Source of the DNA: Sphingosinicella sp.
GTDB lineage: Bacteria; Pseudomonadota; Alphaproteobacteria; Sphingomonadales; Sphingomonadaceae
NCBI GenBank assembly: GCA_016793845.1
Contig: JAEULI010000127.1
Location: forward strand, 1 to 44,549
DNA length: 44,549 nucleotides
Reading direction: 5' to 3'
The notes beneath the pieces were generated by a model. The model made no database searches and was not told the origin of the DNA. It was given only the letters and a program-made list of their open reading frames with translations. Positions 8,708 through 15,758 of this stretch are shown in pieces; position 1 is the stretch's first letter; the number at the start of each line of letters is the position of its first letter. Both the position numbers and the translations under genes were made by a program.

Positions 8708-9748
8708 ATGCACATGTCGTCTTTCCCCGGTAATGCCCAGCTTCGGCTTCCGACCCCGTATTTGCTGTTTCTCGGGGACACTGTAGAGAGTGGTTACGCG
8801 AAGACGGCGTTTGGTCTTCGCGACTGGGCGGGCGACAAGTGCGTGGGGGAGTACCGGCTTGCAGCGGGAACAGTGACGGCGGGTCTGGCTGAACTGACGC
8901 CTGCGGAAGGCTATGCGCGGGGTGCGCGGTCGATGGTGATCGGCGTTGCGCCCGGCGGAGGTGGTATTGCACCGTCCTGGGTACCTACGCTCGTGGAAGC
9001 GCTCGAGGCGGGCCTTGATCTCATCAGTGGTATGCACGTCCGGCTCGGGGATGTCCCCGAGCTTGCCGAGGCGGCGGCGAAGCACGGCCGGCGCCTGATC
9101 GACGTGCGTGTTCCGCCGGCGGGCCTGCCGGTGGGCACCGGCCGCAAGCGGACGGGCAAGCGCCTGCTGACGGTGGGAACAGACTGCGCGCTCGGCAAGA
9201 AATACACGGCGCTGTCACTGGCAAACGCGTTCGCGGAGCGCGGCGTGGACGCCGATTTCCGCGCCACCGGGCAGACCGGCATCATGATCGCGGGCGGCGG
9301 TATACCGATGGACGCGGTGGTCTCGGACTTCGAGGCAGGCGCCGCCGAAGTGCTGAGCCCGGACGCGGCGCCCGATCATTGGGACGTGATCGAAGGGCAG
9401 GGCTCGCTGTTCCACCCGGCCTATGCGGCGGTGTCGCTCGGCCTTCTGCACGGCAGCCAGCCCGACGTGATCGTGGTGTGCCACCAGCCGGGACGCGCTG
9501 AGATTATCGGTGCGCCGGGCTACGCGATCCCGAGCCTTGAAGAGACGATCGAGCTCAACCTGCTGCTGGGGCGTCGCACCAATCCGGCGATCCGCTGCGC
9601 GGGTATCGCATTCAACACCAGCGGCATGGATGCCGCCGAGGCCGACGCGCTCATGGAAGCCGAAAGCAAGCGCCTCGGCCTTCCTGTCGCGGACCCGATC
9701 CGCGGCGGCGCGGCATTCCAGAAACTTGTCGACAACTGCATAGGATAG
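8708..9748 (+). CDS. dgcN: D-glutamate N-acetyltransferase DgcN (DUF1611 family)
   Basis: This 346-residue protein is a full-length DUF1611 protein: an N-terminal Rossmann-like domain beginning LPTPYLLFLGD, then a C-terminal P-loop-like domain with GTDCALGKKYTA (about 157-168), followed by EGQGSLFHPAYA and HGSQPD motifs. Members characterised in D-glutamate catabolism (DgcN) acetylate D-glutamate with acetyl-CoA, giving N-acetyl-D-glutamate for DgcA. Both genes occur in this cluster, although separated by about 5 kb. The start is not certain: ATG at 8708 or 8714, neither with a strong ribosome site, so translation may be coupled to the receptor gene just upstream. The permease gene starts 5 bases after its stop. 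Family is clear; the enzymatic role rests on the characterised homologues. Confidence 0.9.
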   Translation: MHMSSFPGNAQLRLPTPYLLFLGDTVESGYAKTAFGLRDWAGDKCVGEYRLAAGTVTAGLAELTPAEGYARGARSMVIGVAPGGGGIAPSWVPTLVEALEAGLDLISGMHVRLGDVPELAEAAAKHGRRLIDVRVPPAGLPVGTGRKRTGKRLLTVGTDCALGKKYTALSLANAFAERGVDADFRATGQTGIMIAGGGIPMDAVVSDFEAGAAEVLSPDAAPDHWDVIEGQGSLFHPAYAAVSLGLLHGSQPDVIVVCHQPGRAEIIGAPGYAIPSLEETIELNLLLGRRTNPAIRCAGIAFNTSGMDAAEADALMEAESKRLGLPVADPIRGGAAFQKLVDNCIG

Positions 9749-9753
9749 ACTGC

Positions 9754-10875
9754 GTGGGGGAGGGGACAACGTCGAGCTGGTTCCAGAGATTTCTGTTGCC
9801 GGGTTTCGCATTCAAGGCCGTGGTGATCGGGGGCGGTTACGCCACCGGGCGCGAGCTCGCTGAATTCTTCATGCCGAGCGGGCCGTGGGGCGGGCTTGCC
9901 GCAATGCTGCTCGCGACGGTGCTCTGGAGCATTATCGCCGCCACCACCTTTGCCTTCGCGCGGAAGGTTGGGGCGCTCGACTATCGCACCTTCTTCGCGC
10001 GCCTTCTCGGGCCGGGCTGGATCGTGTTCGAGATCGCCTACGTGCTGTTCGTGATCCTGATCCTGTCGGTGTTCGGCGCGGCTGCGGGCGCGATCGGCGC
10101 GGCGATGTTCGGCCTGCCGCCGATCGTCGGCACGCTGATTCTTGCCGGGTCGATCGCGGGCTTCGCGGCGTTCGGCAACAGCTCGGTCGAAGAGCTGTTC
10201 AAGTATGTCTCGTTTCTTCTCTACGGCGTCTACGCGCTGTTCCTCGTCCTCGCGCTTGGCACCTTCGGCGACAAGATCGCGGCCAATTTCGCGATTCCCG
10301 CGTCCAGCGACGGCTGGATGCTCGGCGGCATCACTTATGCCTCCTACAACATCGTCGGTGCGGTGGTGATCCTGCCGGTACTGCGCCATCTTCACAGCCA
10401 GCGCGATGCCGTCGTCTCGGGGCTGATCGCCGGGCCGCTCGCGATGGCGCCCGCGATCCTGTTCTTCGTGTGCATGATCGCCTTTTATCCCGGCATCCAG
10501 CACGAAGAGCTGCCATCCGATTTCATGCTCCGGCACCTCGAAATGCCGCTCTTCCACCTGCTGTTCCAGTTCATGATCTTCACTGCGCTTCTCGAAAGCG
10601 GCACGGGTTCGGTTCATGCGATCAACGAGCGGATTGCGGGTGTATGGCGCGCGCGGCGGGGAACGGATCTCGGCACGCGCCCTCGCGCGCTCATCGCCAC
10701 GGTGCTGCTGATCGGCTGCATCTTCGTTGCCGATCACTTCGGTCTCGTTGCGCTCATTGCGAACGGCTACCGCATCCTTGCCTTCGTCTTTCTCGCTTTG
10801 TTCGTGGTCCCGCTCATGACGATCGGCCTTTACCGGGTCGTCAAGGGCGGCTCGCCGGCCGATGTGAGCGCGTGA
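9754..10875 (+). CDS. YkvI-like integral membrane transporter
   Basis: The 373-residue product is a polytopic inner-membrane protein with about ten hydrophobic helices and resembles the YkvI family, distant relatives of APC/NSS amino-acid transporters. The N-terminal GFAFKAVVIGGGYATGRELAEFF with its broken-helix GGGYATGRE motif is characteristic. I place the start at the GTG at 9754, five bases after the dgcN stop; translation probably depends on ribosomes finishing dgcN. Within the cluster it is the obvious candidate to move D-glutamate, N-acetyl-glutamate or a dipeptide across the inner membrane, complementing the TonB-dependent receptor for the outer membrane. The substrate is inference; the family call is from overall similarity and topology. 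Confidence 0.82.
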   Translation: MGEGTTSSWFQRFLLPGFAFKAVVIGGGYATGRELAEFFMPSGPWGGLAAMLLATVLWSIIAATTFAFARKVGALDYRTFFARLLGPGWIVFEIAYVLFVILILSVFGAAAGAIGAAMFGLPPIVGTLILAGSIAGFAAFGNSSVEELFKYVSFLLYGVYALFLVLALGTFGDKIAANFAIPASSDGWMLGGITYASYNIVGAVVILPVLRHLHSQRDAVVSGLIAGPLAMAPAILFFVCMIAFYPGIQHEELPSDFMLRHLEMPLFHLLFQFMIFTALLESGTGSVHAINERIAGVWRARRGTDLGTRPRALIATVLLIGCIFVADHFGLVALIANGYRILAFVFLALFVVPLMTIGLYRVVKGGSPADVSA

Positions 10876-10961
10876 GACCGGGCTGAAACCCATCGCGATC
10901 GCCGAGGGCGATAACCCGTCGCTGTCCCAGGGCCTCGGGATTCGAAACTCGGCGAGCGTGT

Positions 10962-11004
10962 GCCGGTCGATCCGGGACGACGTTATCGGACCCGATCGAC
11001 CGGC
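10962..11004 (+). other. Long hairpin in the leader of the second M19 gene
   Basis: GCCGGTCGAT-C-CGGG (10962-10976) pairs with CCCGATCGACCGGC (10991-11004), giving a 14-base-pair stem with a single bulged base and a 14-base loop. No T-run follows, so it is not a standard intrinsic terminator. It lies in the 163-base gap between the permease and the second dipeptidase gene and may stabilise or attenuate the downstream part of the transcript, or be a protein-binding site. Confidence 0.5.
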
Positions 11005-11038
11005 AAGCCGTTCGCGGTGGTGAAAAGGGAGATTTGAA

Positions 11039-12202
11039 ATGAAGCGTATTCTTGCCGTCCTCCTCGCCGCCGCGGTGCCGGCGCACGCCGAAACGCTGCA
11101 CCAGCGTACGCTGACGCTCGATACGCACCTCGATACGCCGATGCACTTCGCGCGCCAGGGGTGGAGCTTCGGCGACAAGCACAGCTACGACACCGATCTC
11201 GTTCAGGTGGACATGGGCCGCATGGACGAAGGCGATCTCGATGGCGGCTTCTTCGTGATTTACACCGAACAGGGTCCGGTGACGGCGGAAGGCTTCGCGA
11301 AGGCAAAGGCGTTTGCGCTCGGCCGCGCCGATCTCATTCGCACGACGCTGGCGAAGTTCCCGGATCGCATCGCGCTGATCTCGACCGCCGCCGACGCGAA
11401 ACGGATGGATACCGCAGGCAAACGCTTCGGCTGGCTCAGCATCGAGAATTCCTACCCGCTCGGCGAAGATCTTTCGCTGCTGAAGACGTTCTACGATCTC
11501 GGCGTGCGTCTGGCGGGGCCGGTGCATGGCAAGAACAACCAGTTTGCCGATTCCGCGACCGATACGCCGCAGTGGAACGGCCTCAGCCCGCTCGGGCGGC
11601 AGTGGGTTGCCGAGATGAACCGGCTCGGCATCGTGATCGACGGCAGCCATTCGTCGGATGCCGCGTTCGATCAGATGCTGGCGCTGTCGAAGACGCCGCT
11701 CATTCTGTCGCATTCGGGTTCGAAGACGATCTCGGATCAGCCCCGCAATCTCGATGACGCGCGCATTCGCAAGCTTGCCGAGGCGGGCGGCGTGATCTGC
11801 GTCACCACCGTATTTCTCGCTCCGATGAACTTTACGCCGGAGCGTAACGCGCTCTTCGCGCAGCTCGAACACATCGGCACGATGACGCCGGAGGAACAGG
11901 CGAAGCTGACGCGTGAAACGCGCGCACTCGATGCGGTGATGCCGCTTCAGAACACCGACTTCGAAGCCTTCATGAAAAGCCTGCTCCACATCATCAAGGT
12001 GGCGGGCGTCGACCACGTCGGCATCGGCGCGGACTGGGATGGCGGCGGCGGCGTCAAAGGCCTCGAGGATATCGGCGGCCTTCCCAAGGTTACCGAGCGC
12101 CTGCGCGCCGAGGGTTTCTCGGACGCCGACATCGAGAAGATCTGGAGCGGCAACGTGCTCCGCGTCCTGCGCCTCGCCGAGGAAAACGCCGCGCGGCGCT
12201 GA
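11039..12202 (+). CDS. Secreted membrane dipeptidase, M19 family, canonical metal site
   Basis: The 387-residue protein starts at 11039 behind an AAGGGAG site and has a short signal peptide (cleavage near AHAE). It shows a full set of M19 zinc ligands: D28-T-H30-L-D32, bridging E136 (SIENS), H204 (GSH), H225 (LSH) and the aspartate in GIGADWDG near 332. It should therefore be an active di-zinc periplasmic dipeptidase. Characterised bacterial homologues prefer dipeptides with a C-terminal D-amino acid, including acidic ones, which fits release of D-Glu or D-Asp for the DgcN/DgcA steps. It is the last gene of the cluster, 163 bases behind the permease. Unlike the first M19 protein at 5320 it uses a Sec-type leader and keeps the HxD motif. 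Confidence 0.92.
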   Translation: MKRILAVLLAAAVPAHAETLHQRTLTLDTHLDTPMHFARQGWSFGDKHSYDTDLVQVDMGRMDEGDLDGGFFVIYTEQGPVTAEGFAKAKAFALGRADLIRTTLAKFPDRIALISTAADAKRMDTAGKRFGWLSIENSYPLGEDLSLLKTFYDLGVRLAGPVHGKNNQFADSATDTPQWNGLSPLGRQWVAEMNRLGIVIDGSHSSDAAFDQMLALSKTPLILSHSGSKTISDQPRNLDDARIRKLAEAGGVICVTTVFLAPMNFTPERNALFAQLEHIGTMTPEEQAKLTRETRALDAVMPLQNTDFEAFMKSLLHIIKVAGVDHVGIGADWDGGGGVKGLEDIGGLPKVTERLRAEGFSDADIEKIWSGNVLRVLRLAEENAARR

Positions 12203-12228
12203 TCCGCTTTTTCTGTTATCAGCAGGCG

Positions 12229-12843
12229 ATGCCGAACATGTCGCCGCCTCGCCGTCGCTTCGCCCCCGCAACCGCGCGCAACCGCGATCCGATTCTGGAC
12301 GTTCTGGGGCCGCTGCTGCCCGAATCGGGGCTGGTGCTCGAAGTCGCGAGCGGAACCGGCGAGCACGTCGTGCACTTCGCGCAGGCGCGGCCCGGTCTCG
12401 TCTGGCAACCGAGCGATCCGTCGCCGGAGGCGCGCGAATCGATCGCCGCATGGGCTGAGGCCGAGGGTTTTCCGAACGTGCGCGCGCCACTCGCGCTCGA
12501 TGCGGCGGCGGGGGATTGGCCGGTGGCGCACATCGATGCCGCGGTCTGCATCAATATGCTCCACATCAGCCCGTGGGCGGCCACGCAGGGGCTGATGAAG
12601 GGGCTAGGCAAGCGCCTCACCCCCGGCGGGCTCCTCTATATCTACGGGCCGTTCCGCCGCGCCGATACGCCGACCGCGCCCAGCAACGAAGCCTTCGATG
12701 CCGATCTGAAAGGCCGCGACGCACGCTGGGGCCTCAGAATGCTGGAGGATGTACGGGCTGAGGCCGAATCGAACGGCCTCGGCTTCGAAGGCTTCGTGGA
12801 GATGCCCGCGAACAACCTGTCGCTTATCTTCCGCAAGCGCTGA
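12229..12843 (+). CDS. DUF938 SAM-dependent methyltransferase-like protein
   Basis: The 204-residue protein matches the DUF938 family in length and features: an N-terminal RRFAPATARNRDPIL segment, a class I SAM-binding glycine motif (LEVASGTGEHVVHFA), an acidic strand-two end and a conserved central INMLHISPWAAT block. The C-terminus ends ANNLSLIFRKR. Its substrate is unknown; homologues are widespread in Proteobacteria and sometimes called UPF methyltransferases. There is no clear ribosome site, and the start may be at 12229 or at the ATG nine bases later. It lies 26 bases behind the dipeptidase gene, so it may be read with it, and ends at a strong bidirectional terminator. I see no functional link to the peptide cluster. 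Confidence 0.88.
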   Translation: MPNMSPPRRRFAPATARNRDPILDVLGPLLPESGLVLEVASGTGEHVVHFAQARPGLVWQPSDPSPEARESIAAWAEAEGFPNVRAPLALDAAAGDWPVAHIDAAVCINMLHISPWAATQGLMKGLGKRLTPGGLLYIYGPFRRADTPTAPSNEAFDADLKGRDARWGLRMLEDVRAEAESNGLGFEGFVEMPANNLSLIFRKR

Positions 12844-12853
12844 CCACAAAAAA

Positions 12854-12887
12854 GAGCGGCGCAGGTTACCCTGCGCCGCTCCTTTTT
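12854..12887 (+). terminator. Bidirectional intrinsic terminator
   Basis: GAGCGGCGCAGG and its exact complement CCTGCGCCGCTC surround a TTAC loop. A CTTTTT tract follows on the plus strand and, in mirror, an A-run precedes it, which gives a T-run for the minus strand. It ends both the DUF938 gene and the rpsF-rpsR-rplI operon, which converge here. Confidence 0.9.
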
Positions 12888-12904
12888 CGTCACGAAGCCC
12901 GATG

Positions 12905-13513
12905 TCAGGCGTTCGCTTCGCCTTCGGCCTCAACCTCGGCCTCGGCGGCGAACTCGCCCGGCTCGAGGTTCGGGTCGCGCTCTTCGGTGAAGCCGCTCAC
13001 GTCCTTTTCGAACATGTCGGCCAGCACGTCGACGCCCTGCGCCTGCAGATCGGCCTCGTCGTTCGAGCGGGCGACGTTCGCCTCGATCTCGATGCTGACT
13101 TCCGGGTGCAGCGCCACGCGGACCTTGTGAATGCCGAGCGCCTTGATCGGCGTGTTCAGCACCACCTGGTTCTTGTGGACGGCGATGCCGTTTGCTTCGG
13201 TCAGCGCCTCGGCAATGTCGCGCGCGGCGACGGAGCCGTAGAGGTGGCCGGCGTCCGAAGCGGCGCGAATCAGCACGATCTTCGCGCCATTCAGCTTCTT
13301 CGAGTCGGTCTCGGCGCCGGAGCGCTTCTCGGCGTTTTCCTTCTCGATGCGCTCGCGGTTCGCTTCGAACTTCGCCTTGTTGGCGTCGTTGGCGCGAAGC
13401 GCCTTGCCGCGCGGCAGCAGGAAGTTGCGGGCGTAGCCGGGCTTCACCGAAACCACGTCGCCGATGCTGCCGAGGTTCTCGACGCGCTCAAGCAGGATGA
13501 TGTCCATAGCCAT
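12905..13513 (-). CDS. rplI: 50S ribosomal protein L9
   Basis: L9 binds 23S rRNA domain V near the base of the L1 stalk. The 202-residue product has the N-terminal signature MDIILLERVENLGSIGDVVSVKPGYARNFLLPRGKA, the long connecting helix (about 45-80) and the C-terminal domain. It is about 50 residues longer than the E. coli protein, with an acidic Glu/Ala tail of the sort common in sphingomonads. Two in-frame ATGs (13513 and 13507) could start it; the first has AAGGAAGGA upstream and is used here. It is the last gene of the rpsF-rpsR-rplI operon, 15 bases after rpsR, and is followed by the shared terminator. Confidence 0.97.
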   Translation of the reverse strand: MAMDIILLERVENLGSIGDVVSVKPGYARNFLLPRGKALRANDANKAKFEANRERIEKENAEKRSGAETDSKKLNGAKIVLIRAASDAGHLYGSVAARDIAEALTEANGIAVHKNQVVLNTPIKALGIHKVRVALHPEVSIEIEANVARSNDEADLQAQGVDVLADMFEKDVSGFTEERDPNLEPGEFAAEAEVEAEGEANA

Positions 13514-13528
13514 GGGTCTTATCCTTCC

Positions 13529-13753
13529 TTAGCGAACGAGGAACGGCAGCAGGCCGAGGTGGCGGGCGCGCTTGATCGCCTTGGCCAGCTCACGCTGCTT
13601 CTTGGCCGAAACCGCGGTGATGCGGCTCGGCACGATCTTGCCGCGCTCGGAGACGACGCCCTGCAGCAGGCGCACGTCCTTGTAATCGATCTTCGGCGCA
13701 TCGGCCCGGCTGAACGGGCAGGTCTTGCGACGACGGAAAAACGGGCGTGCCAT
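13529..13753 (-). CDS. rpsR: 30S ribosomal protein S18
   Basis: This 74-residue basic protein has the usual S18 length and signatures: [15 protein letters not shown] at the N-terminus, [37 protein letters not shown] in the RNA-binding core and HLGLLPF near the end. S18 forms a heterodimer with S6 on the 30S platform, which explains the conserved gene order. It begins two bases after the rpsF stop on the reverse strand, so the two are translated together. The CPF cysteine is present and suggests the zinc-dependent form, though a full four-cysteine site is not seen. Confidence 0.97.
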   Translation of the reverse strand: MARPFFRRRKTCPFSRADAPKIDYKDVRLLQGVVSERGKIVPSRITAVSAKKQRELAKAIKRARHLGLLPFLVR

Positions 13754-13755
13754 CG

Positions 13756-14193
13756 TTATTCTCCTTCACGCTCGCGGCGCGGGCCACGGTCACGATCGCC
13801 ACCGCGATCTCCACGGTCGCCGCGATCCCCACGATCACCGCGCGGTCCACGCGAGTCGCGGTCGCCGCGATCGCTCTTGCGCATCATCGCCGAAGGCTCT
13901 TTTTCAAGCTCGTCGACGCGGATCGTCTGGTAGCGGATCACATCTTCGTTGATCGCGATGTTGCGCTCCAGCTCGTGCACCGCCGGGGCCGGGGCCTCGA
14001 TGTTGAGCAGCACGTAGTGCGCCTTGCGATTCTTCTTGATGCGGTAGGCGAGGCTCTTCAGGCCCCAGTATTCGGTCTTTGCAACCTTGCCTGCACCGTC
14101 CTCGATGATCTTCGTGAACGTTTCGGCAAGGCTATCCACCTGCGCGGTGGACAGGTCCTGGCGCGCCAGGAAAACATGCTCGTAAGAGGGCAT
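13756..14193 (-). CDS. rpsF: 30S ribosomal protein S6 with an Arg-Gly-Asp-rich tail
   Basis: The 145-residue product begins with the S6 fold ([15 protein letters not shown], then [25 protein letters not shown] and the RYQTIRVDE strand) up to about residue 100. After that comes a low-complexity tail of roughly 37 residues made of repeated D-R-G and G-D-R units ending RREREGE. Alphaproteobacterial S6 proteins often have charged extensions; in E. coli the C-terminal end is glutamylated by RimK, but here it is arginine-rich. A GAGGAGA ribosome site precedes the ATG. First gene of the ribosomal operon. Confidence 0.97.
   Translation of the reverse strand: MPSYEHVFLARQDLSTAQVDSLAETFTKIIEDGAGKVAKTEYWGLKSLAYRIKKNRKAHYVLLNIEAPAPAVHELERNIAINEDVIRYQTIRVDELEKEPSAMMRKSDRGDRDSRGPRGDRGDRGDRGDRGGDRDRGPRREREGE
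13771..13880 (-). repeat. Direct repeats encoding the RGD-rich S6 tail
   Basis: Within the 3' end of rpsF, 9-12-base units of the type GATCGCGGTGGA recur several times with slight variation and encode the Asp-Arg-Gly repeats. Being in frame and periodic, they could expand or contract without shifting the frame. Confidence 0.7.
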
Positions 14194-14265
14194 GGTCCTA
14201 TCTTCTCCTCAAATACCGATCGCTGACGACGGGCAATCCGCCGCCCCTCCGGCTGGCTACGGGAT

Positions 14266-14303
14266 ACAAAAACAAGCGGCGGGAAGCTCGGCTCCCCGCC
14301 GCT
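14266..14303 (-). terminator. Intrinsic-terminator-like hairpin between the repeat-protein gene and rpsF
   Basis: On the reverse strand, GCGGCGGGGA pairs with TTCCCGCCGC (one G-T pair, 7-base loop) and is followed by TTGTTTTTG. It lies just after the helical-repeat gene's stop at 14349 and can end that transcript. Because a candidate rpsF promoter (14313-14341) lies upstream of it, it might instead sit at the 5' end of the rpsF leader and act as an attenuator. Confidence 0.75.
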
Positions 14304-14312
14304 GGTGACGGC

Positions 14313-14341
14313 CCTATGGCGCAAAAGCGCCGGAAAGGCAA
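14313..14341 (-). promoter_or_regulatory. Candidate promoter of the rpsF-rpsR-rplI operon
   Basis: On the reverse strand, TTGCCT (14341-14336) and CATAGG (14318-14313) are separated by exactly 17 bases. Only about 70 bases remain between the terminator-like hairpin and the rpsF start, and I see no better promoter there. The match to consensus is moderate. Confidence 0.35.
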
Positions 14342-14348
14342 GTGCAGC

Positions 14349-15482
14349 TTAGGCCGCGTTCGTCGATGCGTAGAGCGCCCACAGCGCCGCAACGCCGTTG
14401 AAGCCGCTTGCCTCAGGCACGCTCTTGAACGTCGCCGATGCGGCCGAGCGGTTGCCCGCACGCAGCTGGCTGATACCGCCCAGCACCTTCGCCTGATCGC
14501 CGGTGGCGCCGCCCGCCTTCGCGGCCGCGCCGTAAAGCGAGGAGGCCTTGGCATAATCGCCCGCGCCGAAGGCAATGTTGGCGGCCTGCAACTGGCCCCC
14601 AGCGTCCTTCGGCAGTTTCGAAGCGCCCGCAGCCGCAGCCGCAGCCCGCTTGGAGGCGGCCTCGAGCAGCTTGACGTTCATCGTGTCGGTCGAAGCGACG
14701 GCGCCCGACTTCATGCCGGCTTCGAGCACGCGCTTGGCGACGGCGGGCTGGTTCGCGACGATCGCGAGCTTCGCATATTCCTGATAATCTTCAGGTTTCG
14801 TGATGTTGCCTGTCTGCTCCATCAGCTCGAAGAGCGCGAGCTTCGCTTCGCGGGGCATCTGCCCGTTCTTCATGTCGACGAGGAGCGCGCGCCAGCGCGC
14901 CGGCGACGGATCGATCTTGATGAGCCGCTCGGTCGTGGCGAGGTAGCCCTTCTTGTCGTCCATCTTGTACTGGGCGTTGGCGAGGCTCTGCAGCCAGCCC
15001 TCGCGGGCGCCGTTCTGCTTGATGAGGTTCTGGTAGACGTCGGCAGCGCCCTTGAAGTTGCCCTGACGGAAATACGACTGGGCGACGATCGTCTGGCCCT
15101 GCACGCCGCCGGTCTTCTTGCCGAGCGCGACGGCCTTGTCGAGCTGGCCGGCGCGGTAATAGAGCGGCGCGAGCTGCGAGGCGGGTGCCCCGATGCTTTC
15201 GAGCTCCTGCGCGGCGGCACCCCAGCGACCAGCCTTGGTGTGCACGAAGGCGGCCATTTCGGCGACCTTGCGGCGTTCGGTCGCAGTGCTCGCGGCGCTG
15301 CGGGCGGCGTTCACGCGCGCCGTTGCGGCGGCGAGGTTACCGGCTTTCGCGAGGTTCGAGGCTTCCTGCAGCGGTTTGCCGACACCCGGCGAGAGCGCCT
15401 GTGCCACGGCCGGGGCCGAAAGGGCTGCGGGAACCGCGAGCGCCAGCGCGGCAGCCATCGTCAAGCGGGAAACAAACGTCAT
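14349..15482 (-). CDS. Secreted tetratricopeptide-like helical-repeat protein
   Basis: I start this gene at 15482 because GGAAGGA lies just upstream and the product then opens with a signal peptide (MTFVSRLTMAAALALAVPAALSAPAVAQA). The mature part of the 377-residue protein is alanine-rich and almost entirely helical, with degenerate TPR-like pairs such as LAPLYYRAGQLDKAVALGKK, AQSYFRQGNFKGAADVYQNL and ANIAFGAGDYAKASSLYGAAAKAGG. Such periplasmic TPR proteins usually scaffold envelope complexes, but I do not recognise a specific function. It is divergent from fabD with a 276-base shared upstream region and is followed by a terminator hairpin. Confidence 0.85.
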   Translation of the reverse strand: MTFVSRLTMAAALALAVPAALSAPAVAQALSPGVGKPLQEASNLAKAGNLAAATARVNAARSAASTATERRKVAEMAAFVHTKAGRWGAAAQELESIGAPASQLAPLYYRAGQLDKAVALGKKTGGVQGQTIVAQSYFRQGNFKGAADVYQNLIKQNGAREGWLQSLANAQYKMDDKKGYLATTERLIKIDPSPARWRALLVDMKNGQMPREAKLALFELMEQTGNITKPEDYQEYAKLAIVANQPAVAKRVLEAGMKSGAVASTDTMNVKLLEAASKRAAAAAAGASKLPKDAGGQLQAANIAFGAGDYAKASSLYGAAAKAGGATGDQAKVLGGISQLRAGNRSAASATFKSVPEASGFNGVAALWALYASTNAA

Positions 15483-15567
15483 CGTAATCCTTCCACTCCC
15501 AGTTTCGGGTCCAGCGTGCCGAATCAAGGCACATTAACGCCTGAAGAGGGTCCTCCGCTCCAAGCCT

Positions 15568-15596
15568 TTGACCATGCTTTATTACACGGCAATGAT
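15568..15596 (+). promoter_or_regulatory. Candidate promoter of the fabD operon
   Basis: TTGACC (15568-15573) and AATGAT (15591-15596) are spaced by 17 bases, about 160 bases before the fabD start. It lies in the 276-base gap between the divergent helical-repeat gene and fabD; no other gene is visible there. Confidence 0.4.
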
Positions 15597-15652
15597 GGCC
15601 TGCATCTGAACGGGCCATTCATCACGGCGAATGAAAACCGCGCGAACCTTAC

Positions 15653-15670
15653 CGATTCGGAGCCGAATCG
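15653..15670. promoter_or_regulatory. Perfect inverted repeat upstream of fabD, possible operator
   Basis: CGATTCGG and CCGAATCG are exact complements with a 2-base centre, an 18-base symmetric site typical of a dimeric regulator. It lies about 60 bases downstream of the candidate fabD promoter and 88 bases before the start codon, so a bound protein could block transcription. The regulator is unknown. Confidence 0.4.
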
Positions 15671-15758
15671 CAACATTCCTCTGTTGCTTGCGCGTGCGCA
15701 CGGACATCACTAAGCGCCTGCCGCAGGCATCGTAACCAACGAAGAAGGGGCGGCCCCT

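Noticed and set aside
10935-10955. GATTCGAAAC within a GC-rich gap resembling a tRNA T-loop
   Set aside because: No matching T-stem pairs, and no acceptor, D- or anticodon arms are found around it on either strand.
13771-13880. Regular repeats in rpsF that look like a small CRISPR array
   Set aside because: The repeats are short, contiguous, in frame and encode the S6 tail; there are no spacers or cas genes.
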